Source of the DNA: Amyelois transitella
Lineage: Eukaryota > Arthropoda > Insecta > Lepidoptera > Pyralidae
Reading direction: 5' to 3'
DNA: 64,000 nucleotides
NCBI RefSeq assembly: GCF_032362555.1
Contig: NC_083509.1
Location: 8,393,001 to 8,457,000, forward strand
The position numbers and the translations under genes were made by a program. Under the pieces are notes generated by a model. The model searched no databases. It saw only the letters and a program-made list of their open reading frames with translations, and was not told where the DNA came from. Positions 26,201 through 38,060 of this stretch are shown piece by piece (the first letter of the stretch is position 1; each line of letters opens with the position of its first letter).

Positions 26201-29200
26201 AAAAAATTTTCAAAGTTCACACTTACAAAAATCAAATTGTTGGGAAACAGGCATTGAAAGTTTAAGCTGTATTATCTCAAGATCTAGTTGTCAGTTACAT
26301 AGATTATTATTTATTATTATAGAGCAATATGTTTAGTATAAAATCAATTAGTTAATGTTATGGAAATATTATCGAATAAAAAAATAGAAGCTTAAAACTA
26401 ACTGTATAATAAGTTTAGTAAAAGGGCCCAGTTGAATACAATAAAATTTTAAACTGTAATAGCTAGAGATCTAGTTGTCAGTTACATAGATTCTTATTTA
26501 TTACAATAGAACAATATGTTAAGTATAAAATCGACTAGTTATTATTATGGCAACACCATCAAATAAAAAAATAGAAGCTTAAAACTAACTTTATAATAAG
26601 TTTAGTAAAAGGGCCCAGTACAATAAAATTTTAAATTGTAATAGCTAGAGATCAAGATGTCAGTTACATTTTCTTTTATAACTAGCGACCCGCCCCGGCT
26701 TCGCACGGATGCACAGCCGATACTAAATATATCTCTATTAGGACTTACTAAAGGACCGCCCGCAAAGCGGCCTTGCTCACTTCGCAACGGGCCGTGCAGC
26801 ATAAAAAATCTAACGAATAAAAAAATAAAAACTTAAAACTAATTGGTAGTTATGTTAAGTTTAGGAAATGGGTTGAGTTGACCGAAATTAGGTTATATTT
26901 CGCGTACATTGTAACACACATTTATTAAGAATATACTACTCGTAGGACATTATACAAAAACAGATTAAATTTACGTCAAAAGAATAAAAATTAATGAATT
27001 AAAAGTCATTAATACGACACATTACAAAAAAAAACAGAATTAACCTATTACAGGTTTCAAAAGTCAGAATTAAATCTCAAATATTTTCTGACCTGCGCTT
27101 TGGACAAAAATATGACCCGTTTCTTACTTGATTCCTATGACCGACTTCTTTGCAGTATGAACAAGTTGGCATTTTTCTCTTAGCAATTTGATTGGATGAT
27201 GTATTAGAAGTAGAAGTAGTTGTTCCTTCTACTACACTACATTGACTAGGAGTGGATATGTCGTCTAAGACTATTGGTTTGGGACACAAAATATCTTTAG
27301 ATTCTTCTTCGACAAATTCACGTATTTTGTTATACAAATACCATTGCCTTTCTATAGTTATAACTGACGGGAATATTTGTGAGTGACTGAGTGATAATAT
27401 ATAAGACAAATTTCTTTAATGGCTCTACAGCAACACCAAATAAACTGACTTTGAATCCTGTCAAAAATATAATGGCCCTATCTGTTGAGAGCTATGTGGT
27501 AAATGAACTTGCTGAGCAAAATCAAAAGAGTAATGCATAACACCATCGTAACTACAAGTAATATGAGGTCCAAGCATAGGGAAAGATTCAGAGAATGAAT
27601 CCCTTACACATCTGATTATATCACTGTAATATTTTCTTTCAATTTGTACTAGGTCTAAATGTTGCTTTGATTTAATTATGAGATTTAATTTTTCTTCTTC
27701 ACTCAAAGCGTTCATTTTTTCTAATGCTGTTACATTTTTTTGACAAACTGCGCAAAGGTCAGTTTTCGGTTTCTGCACAACAACATTTGGGCAAAATGTT
27801 TCCCAGAGGTCGTACCAAGTACTCCTACCAACAGGAATATTATTCAGTGAAATTAGTGAATCACAATATTATGTTTTATAAACGTATGATTTGGTCATAC
27901 TGCAAGGAAGTATTACTAGATCAGAATTATATCGGTGACCTGGTAGACGGCCAGGTAAAACTAAACCATTATCATTGGAGTACTGTTTTATATAATTAAC
28001 TGCATCGGCTCTGGTTTGTAAATTATAACAATTGTAAGGAGCTTTTCGTGACTTATGAACATTTGGCGCGACACCGTTAGTCAAAAAATCTCTATTATAA
28101 AATATCGCTGTACCGACAGTAGATGTCTTTGTGGTTGGTTAAACATCGACATTAGTTGTTATTTAACTCATTATCATTATAGAATTCAATTTCAATCATT
28201 CAATTTAAAGAGTGTTGATAACTGGTCCCTTTTCACTAAACATATAATTGCAATTTTCTCACGTTGTGTTCGTTATTTACAGACGATTATTATACGAAAA
28301 TGTAGCCCATTGCATGTTGCATTAAAATCCATTAAAATCGCATAATGCCAATTTTCCACCTTTTTTCACAAAATCTCAAATATCTCGGAAACTAGAAAGT
28401 GCTCAGTGGGCCCTTTTCGCTTGGACGGCCACATATATTAATCATATTAAGATCCACAACTAATACCAAACTTCCTGATATATGTATGTATGTTTGACAA
28501 TTTTATTAAATAATGTTTAATTTAATTGTTAAGTTCAAGATTTATGTAACGGTCAAGATCAATAAGAATAAGCCGGTAAGGAAATTGAAAAAAAATACAG
28601 GCGATTAAAAATTACACTAGTGATAAAAAGTCAATACGCGATAAGGTAAATCGATAACTGCGGCCTATAAATAAATACTGCAAACCAACCAATTTGTTTA
28701 CACATCCATTACCTTGATGCAAACTTTAGGGAAAATTTAAAAAAAAATATTATAAGAATAATGCGACTATGTACGAATGCGACACAAAGATATGCGCAAA
28801 TTTTTAAATCTCTACTTACATTACAAAATTTATATAAAACTCTTAGCTCCTGTCTAATATTAAAATTGGCCTAAACAAAAACAACAACGTCTATAGACCT
28901 ACATCTTTCTTTATAGAAACATATCAAGGTAAAGACATATTTTTCGAATACACCACTTCTTCAGTCTTCGCTTTGAAAAATAATGTTTCTTCAATCATCC
29001 GATTTACGTTTAAATTCAGCTAATCAATCAATGATGCTAAAACAACTGACCATTACCTATCATGTGCGTACGAATTAACAAATATTCCTATCCAAATAAT
29101 GTACCTACCTATCAATCGATTTCAGCGCGTTTATCGAGTATCACTGTGGTAACTATGCAGTGATTGTGTCATTCCGGAGCATGTGACCAGATAACTCTCA

Positions 29201-29890
29201 TTATTGTCGAGAGCTCTTCAGTTACTTTACTATGCGTTAGTTATATGGCTTGTGGATGTCGAATCAATACGGTGCGGTTTTGTCTCATTTGCTCTGCTAA
29301 TAAATTAAATTTGTCGCATGAAATTATGAGTGTAAATTCATTAAATAGTTGAACCTATATCTGACTCATCACCGGATATTTTTATTTTCACGACTGGATA
29401 TTTAGATGTAAATATAGTTCTGTACATAAAACTTAACTTACTTAAAATCACGTTTTTCATTTGCCTGTCAATGCCAGCCACTTTTCAAAGAAAGAAGCCA
29501 ACAAAGCTAATTATCTTTCCACGTGACCATGGCCTTATTTTTACAGTACTGTTCACCTATTTATTGTTAAGATTTAAAATTTCAAGATTTATAATCTGTT
29601 CTTGAAACATTATTTCAATTGTATCCTTGAGGACAACAATTCTTACCGGCACTGCATTTATTTTTGTCAGACGCCAAATCAAAGCAGAAATGTAATTTAC
29701 ACAACTCCAAATTATTCGACTTTAAAAGTAAAGTCTAATCTTTTGTTATTATTTTGATTTTATAGCTTACAAAATTACTTACATTAACTAAACTGACTCC
29801 TAAGCAGACCATCCAGGCCCAGCCGCCGTCCGGAGCCACCTTCTTGGTGGGCGGCGGCCGCTTAGTCCCTTTGGTCTTCTCAGCCGTCAT
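17203..29890 (-). CDS. Gene B: SLC16 (monocarboxylate transporter-like) protein, 573 aa, 7 exons
   Basis: Coding exons in transcript order: 29890-29783, 25083-24813, 23337-23054, 19510-19151, 18921-18552, 17997-17806, 17339-17203. The total is 1722 nt, open throughout with GT-AG introns. At the end of exon 4 the donor must be at 19150, because the alternative four bases further on breaks the frame. The N-terminus is basic and proline-rich, then APDGGWAW (19-26). The helix 4-5 motif is YFSKKRGQA (144-152). The loop, residues about 206-365, is encoded mainly by exon 4. It is Ser/Arg/Pro-rich, opens with an acidic patch (HESDEENEDKFE) and closes with MDLDLLKD. Helix 8 carries Asp430 and Arg434. 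A proline lies where MCT1 has Lys38. Exons 2 and 6 (271 and 192 nt) match those of gene E in length. The loop exon is notably GC-rich for this region. Substrate unknown. Confidence 0.9.
18071..18284 (-). repeat. tRNA-derived SINE (family A)
   Basis: A full-length copy in intron 5 of gene B. On the plus strand 'tccgggacagattacacag' is the tail end, and 'ggtattcgaacccgg' with 'cgctgcgccacagaggcc' is the reversed tRNA-like head. Confidence 0.8.
20692..21030 (+). pseudogene. Degraded non-LTR retrotransposon C-terminal fragment
   Basis: An open frame of about 100 codons ends at 21003. It contains LRWFGTMNESRLTKQIY, GRPRRTYLD and KGQVKSTQNRRACMKRVMN, then EAKEKY. This is the carboxyl end of a non-LTR retroelement protein common in moth genomes; I am confident of the element type but not of the clade. 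The reverse transcriptase part is missing and the N-terminal codons are unrelated sequence, so it is 5'-truncated. The trailing 'tctgcctacccctccgg' is shared with the copy at 37462. Confidence 0.6.
22864..23030 (-). repeat. Dispersed repeat family B, diverged copy
   Basis: Carries diverged versions of the family blocks ('aaggcgt', 'gcgttggtctgg', 'cattcagctgaac', 'atagacgtgatga'). It ends within 25 bases of the donor of gene B exon 3. Confidence 0.5.
23859..24442 (+). mobile_element. Head-to-tail array of three Helitron-like units
   Basis: Units at 23859-24054, 24055-24251 and 24252-24442. Each runs from TCCTACTACTATTATAAAGG (the third lacks the first bases) to GCGGGCGGCCTCTAG. The array is bounded by A on the left and T on the right, as for Helitron insertion. 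By eye the units differ by about one base each. There is no coding capacity, so they are non-autonomous. It lies in intron 2 of gene B. Confidence 0.8.
25196..25452 (+). repeat. Dispersed repeat family B, near full length
   Basis: Blocks in order: 'atcacgtccatacccc', 'gggtagacagagccaacagt', 'ggccacgtttagctgt', 'gaatcccaagttta', 'agtcgccttttacgat', 'gagatggagtggtcctatt' and 'ggtgccggaaaccacac'. It serves as the reference copy for the family in this window. Confidence 0.7.
26281..26880. repeat. Three subterminal tandem repeats inside the transposon
   Basis: Units begin at 26281, 26468 and 26650, each at a GATC(T/A)AG-like start followed by 'gtcagttacat'. Spacing is 187 and 182 bases. Each carries 'agaagcttaaaactaa' or a close variant, and the first two also carry 'gtaaaagggcccagt'. 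The third is split by a Helitron-like fragment (about 26682-26800). Confidence 0.7.
26682..26800 (-). mobile_element. Helitron-like fragment nested in the transposon
   Basis: Starts CTAGCGACCCGCCCCGGC on the plus strand after an A, the reversed 3' end also seen at 2604. The far boundary is approximate; it was placed where the host repeat resumes at 'aatctaacgaataaaaa'. Confidence 0.5.
27077..28090 (-). pseudogene. Broken transposase of the 26075-28433 element
   Basis: Minus-strand pieces in different frames line up as one protein. The N-terminal piece (28084-27869) has APYNCYN and LPGRLPGHR. A middle piece (27860-27461) has STWYDLWETFCPN, a Cys pair (CAVC) and MHYSFDFAQQVHLP. Then comes LFGVAVEPLKK after a frame change near 27460. 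The C-terminal piece ends at 27077 with a CxxC-H-C zinc-finger-like segment (CSYCKEVGHR, then FCPKR). The order recalls a transposase-like family that I remember from many animal genomes, whose name I cannot give with certainty. The block between LFGV and the C-terminus, expected to hold the catalytic core, is mostly deleted. Non-functional. Confidence 0.6.
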
Positions 29891-30553
29891 CTTAAACCTT
29901 TGTCACCTATGTGTCTGAAAATAAGAAAGTAAACATTTTAAAATAATACCAATAATCACGAAAACATATTCGTAATCAAACAAAACTGAAAAATTCATTT
30001 TAACATCTAGTTCCTGAAATTATAAAAAACTCTTACCAGACCAAAAATCAGTTAGAATTTCAACAATTTAGATTATCCGCAATGTATCCTCAAAGCGTAT
30101 ACAGATAAGCATAGGTAATGCGGATTCATGAGCGTTGATCATGATAGATTCGAGACCTCACATATCAATGACGCGCGTGGACGCACCGCTCGAAGAGTTT
30201 ATCAACAATGCGATAGAGCTTGTTTTCATTCGATTGCCGGCACACTTTGACAATCAAGTACTATTATTACAAGACGGCATTAGTATGAACGGGACGGAAA
30301 ACCATGCATGTCATACGTGCCGTAGACCATGCCGGCACCACGTGGCTTTGTAGCCAAGAGGCGTGCAATCATGAGGTCAGCCCAAATTGAAACACTCGTA
30401 AATACTTTTATTGACGAATATGACGGATAATACCAATGTTATCCGATGCAGCTTAAGTCAACATGGTATATATCACTGTATTGATTAAAGCAAGTACAAT
30501 CTATAAGTCTATAAATTTCTTCAAGGGATTGGTTGCTCGATCATGGATAACAA

Positions 30554-30750
30554 TCCTACTACTATTATAAAGGCGAAAGTTTGTATGGATGTTTGTTACT
30601 CTTTCACGCAAAAACTACTGAACCGATTACCATGAAATTTGGTATGTAGGTAGCTGAAGACCCAGAATAACACATAGGCTACTTTTTATCCCAGAGTTCC
30701 CGCGGGATTGATAGGGTTTCCATGCGGACGAAGTCGCGGGCGGCCTCTAG
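30554..30750 (+). mobile_element. Single non-autonomous Helitron-like element, 197 bp
   Basis: Runs TCCTACTACTATTATAAAGG to GCGGGCGGCCTCTAG between A (30553) and T (30751). By eye it is identical to the middle unit of the array at 24055-24251. Confidence 0.8.
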
Positions 30751-30773
30751 TTGACAATAAAACAGTGCAGTGT

Positions 30774-30935
30774 ACCCATAACAATTTCCTTTAAGCAAGA
30801 AATCCCTCTTTATTCAACAATTCCCAGACGATTGAGACTTTTCCACTGGCCTCGATTTCTGCATACTTCTTTTGCTTCATCATGTTTCATGCAAGCTCGT
30901 CGGTTTAGCTTTATGAAACCTGTCACCAAAACTAC
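30774..30935 (-). repeat. Non-LTR C-terminal fragment, degraded
   Basis: On the plus strand it carries 'ttccactgg...gatttctgcatacttc', 'gcttcatcatg' and 'catgcaagctcgtcggttt', corresponding to the copy at 37462. Coding frame destroyed. Confidence 0.45.
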
Positions 30936-32570
30936 TATCTTATATACTTAGTATATAAGAAGTTTCGTATTAAAGTTATATACTTAAAGGGAAAAAATAT
31001 TAAGAGCTGTATCGTGTGAAATACAAAAATTTTTGAGTGGCTCTCATTACACTAAATCAATTTTAGAAAACCATTTGATATTTGTTTACATCTTAACTCA
31101 CGCCAAATTAGACAGGCTTATAACTGGATCAGGTTTTTAGCAAGGCAAATGGCTGATCTGGTTGAAAACAAATATTACGAAGCAGCAAAATAGAAATTTA
31201 CGTCAATACTCAGTTGAACTCTAAACACTAATTTAACAGCAGAGACATCTTGTAGGAGATACCAAAACTCAATTCTAATTACTTTAGTGTCAATACAAAT
31301 TTATGAAGAAAAACTCATCAGCTTTTATCAAATTATTTTCATCAGCATTTAACAAATTGTTGCCATTTCCTGAAGAAAACTAGATTTTTAGGAGAATATT
31401 TTGTGCAGTGTTGTTAGGAGTCAATCACAAATTTGAAATAAAATTATCCTGGATCATCCATCAGTACGAAGGCTTTAAACATAACAAAAATGTTTGTTCA
31501 GAGCAGTTTTTATTTTCTTTGACATTACGTTGTCATTTGTCGCTGGAAGGTCTTTCAACTCGTGTCGCAAATATCGATGTACCGTTCTTTATCAAAGTAG
31601 GTTTTGAGAATATTTTACAGCGGGTCTTTCAACCAACTTTAATTCTTCGAAATAAATTTAATGCTATAAAATATTAAAATTATATTTTATAGTATTAAAT
31701 TTAAAGCAAAGGGAATTATTAGAGATATTAAAGATATTCTTTGGTCAGTCCTCTAAAAAGTCATCATTCATTTATTGTTAGGAATTGAGACTTATCGCAA
31801 GTACAATGTACATAAGTACATCAATGGAAACAAAATTGTCTGTCCCATACCAGCGATAGTGTCAATAGACAAAGGTACCATGTAATGAGAGAATGCAATT
31901 CAATATGCAAACAATACAAGCAATGTAGGTATGCAAAAACAAAGTAACATGTAGGTATAGTTCGTAAAAAAAATAATGCTTTCATAATTTTAGTGTTGGC
32001 AGTATTTGGGTGCTTAATATTTATTACTATACTTAATATCTACAAGTTATTACTTTTCTTGTAGATATTAATTTATTACTTACCACTTAGCAGGGGGGTA
32101 TAAGTAATGAACTAATAAAACTAGTTCAATAATTTGCCCGCTTCCTGAACATATGAACACTTTTTCGCTTAATATTTTATTTGACTTATAAGAACGTACA
32201 TATGTGGCTGAACGACGAGTTTTAAAAAATCTCACAAATATATGTAGCCAATTTTCTTAATGGCCGTGAAAAGACATCAAGCCATGACAGTCGCAAAATG
32301 TTTAAAAATATCTCACGTTTTCCTATGAACTGAAATAGCCTCGTGTAATGTCCACAATCTTATTAAATCCGTTCGCGACCTTGTTCAAGTCCCCGTAATC
32401 TCGACTGTTGTGAATATTAAACGAATACAATGGTTCCAACTTAGAAAAGGTGAAATTGACGATTTCCCGATTTGGATTTGAAGCATTGGATTCGAGTTCG
32501 ATATTATTGCATAATATTATTGCATTTTCATATCATTATCATTTATCATTCGATATTATTGCATATTATG

Positions 32571-32803
32571 ACGGCCTCTGTGGCTCAGCGGTAGTACGCT
32601 TGTCTGTGACAACAGAGGTCCCGGGTTCGAATCTCGGCCAGGGCATGATGAGAAAAGAACTTTTTCTGATTGGCCTGGGTCTTGGATGTTTATCTATATA
32701 AGTATTTATTATAAAATATAGTATCGTTGAGTTAGTATCTCGTAACACAAGTTTCGAACTTACTTCGAGGCTAACTCAATCAGTGTAATTTGTCCCGTAT
32801 ATA
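32571..32803 (+). repeat. tRNA-derived SINE (family A), reference copy
   Basis: The head is tRNA-like: an A-box-like 'tggctcagcggtag' and a B box 'gggttcgaatc'. A body ('gatgagaaaagaac', 'gtcttggatgtttat') and a tail 'ctaactcaatcagtgtaatt' follow. Just upstream is a short AT repeat based on 'cgatattattgcat' (about 32499-32566). Confidence 0.8.
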
Positions 32804-35800
32804 TTTATTTATTTATAACTAATCAGCCGCGATATTTTCTTTCTTTTCGAATCCGCTAACATTTCATTCAAATACCTAAGTTTATTTTGAAATACCATTT
32901 AGATTTCACATAAATGTTATTGACAATTTATATATATTTTTTTAAATGAATCCGCAGTTGAGATGCTTACCTATTTAAGTCGAGATTAAACAAGACAAAA
33001 AAATATTTTCTCACAAAAAAGAACTGAATTTGAATCACAAAAAGGAAAAGTTAGTAGTAAGTATTCTATGTATTTACAGCACAATAGTCGCACTTTATAA
33101 TGAAAGAGCACGCCAAACAAAATGCACAAGTGTCCACTAATGAATTAATTCCATTTGTCAAGTACCTGGTACCACTGAATCTATAAATTTCGTGGAAGCT
33201 CATCACGAAGATCCGGCTAGTATGGAAACTATCAACCATTTACGCACGATTTTAACATATTTTATAGCACCAGGTAAAGTGTTTCTTAATTGTCATGTTC
33301 AGAAAAAGAACAGTTACCTAAATGAGAGTAATCCAAACGGATTATGCTTAGATAGAGTCTGAAATTATATTATTGTCCTAATTTAAAAACAAATATAAAG
33401 CAGCTTTCAAATAAGTAATTCTAAACATGATTATAGAAAATTTCTTTATAAAAAATTAAATAGGCAAAATTTTTTACATGTCATTTGTAAAGAAAAACAT
33501 TATATGAAAGATAACATAAAAAAATCATGGTGAAATTAAACTTTATTCAACAAAAGGGAATCCTTTCATTGAAATTTTTATAAACAATAGACTTCAAACA
33601 ATTAGTTAGCGCTAACAAAGTACAAGAGTTAATTGACGAAGCGGACGTGGCTGAACAATGAGAATGAAATGACACCAACTTCATACCACACAACAAATCA
33701 TTTGTAAACCTGCAAAATTACTTTATTACGGAGTTTATTATGGGGTAATGGGGGTTTAATTAAAGTTAGAATTTAATTATATCCTAACTAATATTTTACC
33801 TTATTTTAAGTAAATTTGTTTCTTTATTTCCTCTTTACGCGTTATGTACTGACAAACAATTTTCTTGAAATCGCGTACATATCATTAAGGTTCTGGAAAA
33901 GAACATACGGTACCTTCATTCCAATAAAAACTGTAATTCCCGTGATGCCCATTTTTTTTAATCGCTTTAGTCGCACAGCCGAAACTACGTAAAATCTTGG
34001 GTAAGCACCTAAAATTATAAAGCAAAGAATGAAAATTCTTTGAGATTTTAGGGCATCTTAAGGTATAATTTGTTAAGCTTTGTAATAGTAACCTTTATAA
34101 TAATTAAAGGAAAATGTTACCATCATCCTTCTAGTCTAGATTATATTGACCCGCTCTTGAACAGTCAATTTGGTTTTTAATTTAATACGTGATCTGTAAA
34201 CTTCATTATCATTACAAATATGTTCGACCAATGTTTTAAATTAAGCTGTTAAAAATACTTAGGTTTGTAATAATTTCACATAATTATTTACAACGGATTC
34301 GTTAGACTTTCTTATGCAACACTTAAAAGATCAATTATAGTAAATTAAAACATTCCTTGGCACTACATCATTGACCGTGAAACTAATTTTATTCTTTTTA
34401 CATCAAGCTATTTGCAGAAGTTGAATCTCTTGTATTTTGGAAGTACCTAAAAGCGACAGAGGAGGTATTGATATTTTCAGTCTTATCACAAAGAAAATAC
34501 GAACTAAAATGGATTTGGAATTGCGAAGGCATGTCAATGAGTGTCTGCAAAAACTAACCACACAAGACCACGCGGGGACGATAACCTGTTCTGATGTCAG
34601 AATCACAAAAACTTTAGTTGTATGCCTTTACTCTGTTGAATTGTTATGTTAGCAATGAATTAAGATTAGGGGGAAAATGGTATAAATATCTTTATTTCTA
34701 TTTTTAATTCTAAGTTTCTGTAGCGACAAAAAATTGCCTAACTGGATACATTACAATACTTAGGTGTAATTTATTACTATTAGCAAATAATTAATAATAT
34801 AAAACCTGAAAGGCCTCAAACATTCCTTTTTTATCAAAAAATTGTATTTGTCATATGGTCGACGACTCGACGACGCTCGTGTGCTCTTTTAGTAACATTT
34901 ATTTTTCTTCAGAGAGAGATTCAAAATCACTTAACTAAGATCAAACTTAACTCTATTGTTTTGTAGTCTTTTATAATTTAAATATTTAAAAAGGCAAATT
35001 CTTGCCTGACAATTCTGGGATTAGGGCATTATATGCAAAAAGGTAACTTAAACCAACGATTTTCGTTTAGATTTTATTTTTATTTCTTCGAACTTTATGC
35101 ACGTAAAATGATCAACAGGTGGACTTTTACGTACTTAATACATAACAAACTCGGTACTTTTTGATCAGAAGATCCAATAAAAAAGCAGCTTTTTTATCAT
35201 TGTATATCAATATTTACTAATTATATATTTTTTATCATTGTACTACCTATCTGTAATGTTTTGATTCAATTATATCAATCTCGGTCAATGATCCACTTAA
35301 GACTCTACATGTACTTACTATAATGAGATACCTATCTTAACTTCAAGAATTTTACCTTATCAGATAGGTTCAATTTCAGTACATCCATTTTGCGAAAAAT
35401 ATCCACTCGCATAGGTACTTTAGTTTGGATTCCTTCATACGACTACATTTTGTAACATAAATGTTGGATGACACTTGTGGTATAAGTTTTAAAACAAAAC
35501 AATAGTGATCTACAAGTTAAAATTACAAAAGCTATTGTTACCGTCGCGACTTGTACGTGTCAAAATTCGGACCCCACTCCCTTTGACATTATGTAACTTA
35601 AAAATAAATGTATGTTGCACATAGTTTTAACAAAAATTTCTTCATTTATAAAAATGCGGAAGTGAACATTTACAAGTTTGTAATATGTATTTTTTTTTTT
35701 TTATTTAAGAGCTAACTTTGTGTGTGGGGTTAAGTGGAGCGTTCTCCATTAACCTCTTTTCTCTGATATTTTTTATTTGCTGGTACCAACGTCTATTCAT

Positions 35801-37461
35801 TTTGGTAAAAAAATCTAGGTGTTTAAATTTCCCATTAGTCTACATAGTCACGATCTAGAACTGCAGGCCTAACGAGATGTCATGTCACACATACAGCCGC
35901 ATCCGTGGCTAATGTAGGACTCGCATTCTCACCGGCTTTCACCTGTAAATCTCGACCGAAACTGCAATTCTCGTAACTAGGTTTATCATAAATTGCAAGA
36001 AATTCTGAAGATACCAGTGCTGTTTTTCGTTATTGTGCTTACTTATTCAAAATAACTTCTTATTACTTTGTTCCAGCTAGAAGCAATGTATAAAAGTAAG
36101 AACTTATTCCTCGTCTTATGCAAAAATTGCTCTTAAATCTGTTTGAAGACTGAAATCATGAAAATATGTACGTTTCTAGCAAATTCGAATTCTACTGATA
36201 TCAAATCAATCATAATAATACCTATCAGCAGTAATTGAACGTAAGTTTTATTTGGTTTGCTCAATTAGGTAAACGTTCTTAATTTACGTTAGATATTTTT
36301 AGATAGTGATATGGTCCAATTAAGAACCAGGATGAACGCATAAATAAGGGACTTTTTTAAAAAACAAATCCCAGGAAAATGCCGCTGTAGTCTTTCTCAA
36401 TGTAACATCCTTCTATTTCTGTAAATGCTTTGCACATCCGACGGACGACCTACAGATTCAAAGTGACGTCATAGAGCAGCGGACTTTGTCCCGATAAATG
36501 ATAAAACATCTGTAACTGTCTGGTTACTGTACAATTTACATAAGTAAATATAAAATTATTGCCCACAATTTTACTAGTAACAAAACTATTTAGACTTTAA
36601 AAAAATACCTATAACTATAACCCAGCCTACTAAAATGACTGCATTTTGATGACCTTCTAGGCTTTTGGTGATTTCTTTTTCAAGAGGAACCAACGTCAGC
36701 AGTATAGCTTAAAAAAAAGAACCCCGGAAGTCATTGTGAGCCGCGAGCCAGTTGCAGTTGTGAAAACTCTGTGGCAGATCAGACAAACAGGATCCTACAT
36801 CTTTGTTACATTATGAGCTATGACGATGATACTAAACCAAGCACGGAGGGCGATGCAAAGACTACATTTTTCCACGATTCCTACAATATTCTTACGCTTC
36901 AAACATTCATAACCTTCTTCAAGCAAGCGTCTTATTTTTTCCTGGTAATAATAGCTTAGCAACAGAGATTTGCCAACAACCGCAGTGAAGTAGTAGGCCC
37001 AGGGGTAGACTCCCGGCTGGGAAGACTCCGCATGTGTGGCCAGGCTGTGGCTGCAGGAAAAGGAGGAAGAATGGACAATGAACCCGGAAACTGTTTTCTC
37101 TAGTAACGACTTTCTGACCTTTTCCTTTTTCACCAGGGGAGGAGCCCGGGATGTGCCTTTTAACCATGAACCTAGATTTGTTAATTTAGGTTTTTAAACG
37201 TACCAAATAAAAGTTTTTAATGTAGGATACCGAATACAATTCAGTCAGATGGACCTCAAGTTAAGAACTTTACCATCTAGCCTTTATTAAACCGCCTTAA
37301 CTTAACGCAGGTAATTTGAATAAGAACCCTTAAAGAATCGACGACTCTAACCCTAATCATTGAAGAGGGGCTCTAATGCCTACCAAGATGGTCTTTGCTT
37401 TAGCATAGTTTACCTATCATTAGATATTTAGGTGATTGGTAAAATATATCACTACATACAT

Positions 37462-37720
37462 ACATAAAATCACGCCTTTTTCCCAGAGGGGTAGGCAGAG
37501 ACTACATCTTTCCACTTGCAATGATCTCTGCAAACTTTATTTGCTTTCACCTAAATTCAAAACACTTTTCATGTAAGCTCGGCGGTTTCGGGTACTCTTG
37601 ACCTGACCCTTTGCTAGGACGTCCTTAATTTGATCAAAATACGTGCATCTAGGCCTTCTAACTCCAACCTATACCTCCACTCTCTCCTTGTATATCTGCT
37701 TAGTCAACCTGCTTTTAAAT
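37462..37720 (-). repeat. Non-LTR C-terminal fragment
   Basis: On the minus strand this is the same protein-end sequence as 20692-21030. On the plus strand it shows 'ggggtaggcagagactacat', 'catgtaagctcggcggttt', 'ctaggacgtcctt', 'catctaggccttc' and 'tatctgcttagtcaacctgc'. Frame broken. Confidence 0.55.
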
Positions 37721-37950
37721 TTTGTGCCTAGGTAGTAGGTACCTTACCGTTTTTATAAGTTTAAATTAATACCTAGTTAAAGCAATTTGAAATAAACACA
37801 TCACATCAAATTAATAAGCTTAACAAGCATTTTCCTTATTAAAAATTACATCAACATTATATTTACAGAGGGAATTGTGCTGTTCGCACAAATTAATTTG
37901 TTGTTACCTACAATGACTAATTTGTCCACTAGGAACATAAGTTTGCTTAT

Positions 37951-38060
37951 TAGGGTTCCATACCTAAAAAGTAAAAACAGGACTCTATTCTTCATCTGTC
38001 TGTCTGTCACTGGGCTGTATCTCATAAACTATAATAGCTAGCAGAAATTATCACAAATTA
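37951..38060 (+). repeat. GTCTG-rich dispersed element
   Basis: Shows 'agggttccatacctaaaaag', 'tctgtctgtctgtcac' and 'gctgtatctcataaac'. The last two blocks recur at 50740-50890, and a 'gggttcc' block recurs near 63225 on the minus strand. A small retroelement fragment of uncertain class. Confidence 0.5.

Larger units (their letters stand above)
26075..28433 (-). mobile_element. DNA transposon with terminal inverted repeats and a dead transposase
   Basis: The left end TGTGGCAGTCCAAGC and the right end, read inward, TGTGGCCGTCCAAGC form inverted repeats that match at about 24 of the first 29 positions. A TATA lies just outside each end (26071-26074 and 28434-28437), a likely target-site duplication. 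Inside are subterminal tandem repeats (26281-26880) and a frameshifted transposase remnant (27077-28090). The whole element sits in intron 1 of gene B. Confidence 0.7.
25084..29782 (-). other. Intron 1 of gene B
   Basis: A 4.7-kb intron. It contains the family B repeat at 25196-25452 and the whole inverted-repeat DNA transposon at 26075-28433. The remainder (25460-26070 and 28440-29780) is AT-rich with no supported exon. Confidence 0.7.

Noticed and set aside
32571-32640. tRNA gene
   Set aside because: A- and B-box-like motifs are present but no cloverleaf forms, and the sequence continues into a SINE body repeated at five other places.
36771-37133. Overlapping open frames on both strands
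   Set aside because: Neither matches a known protein, the frames break within the patch, and no promoter or splice structure supports a gene.
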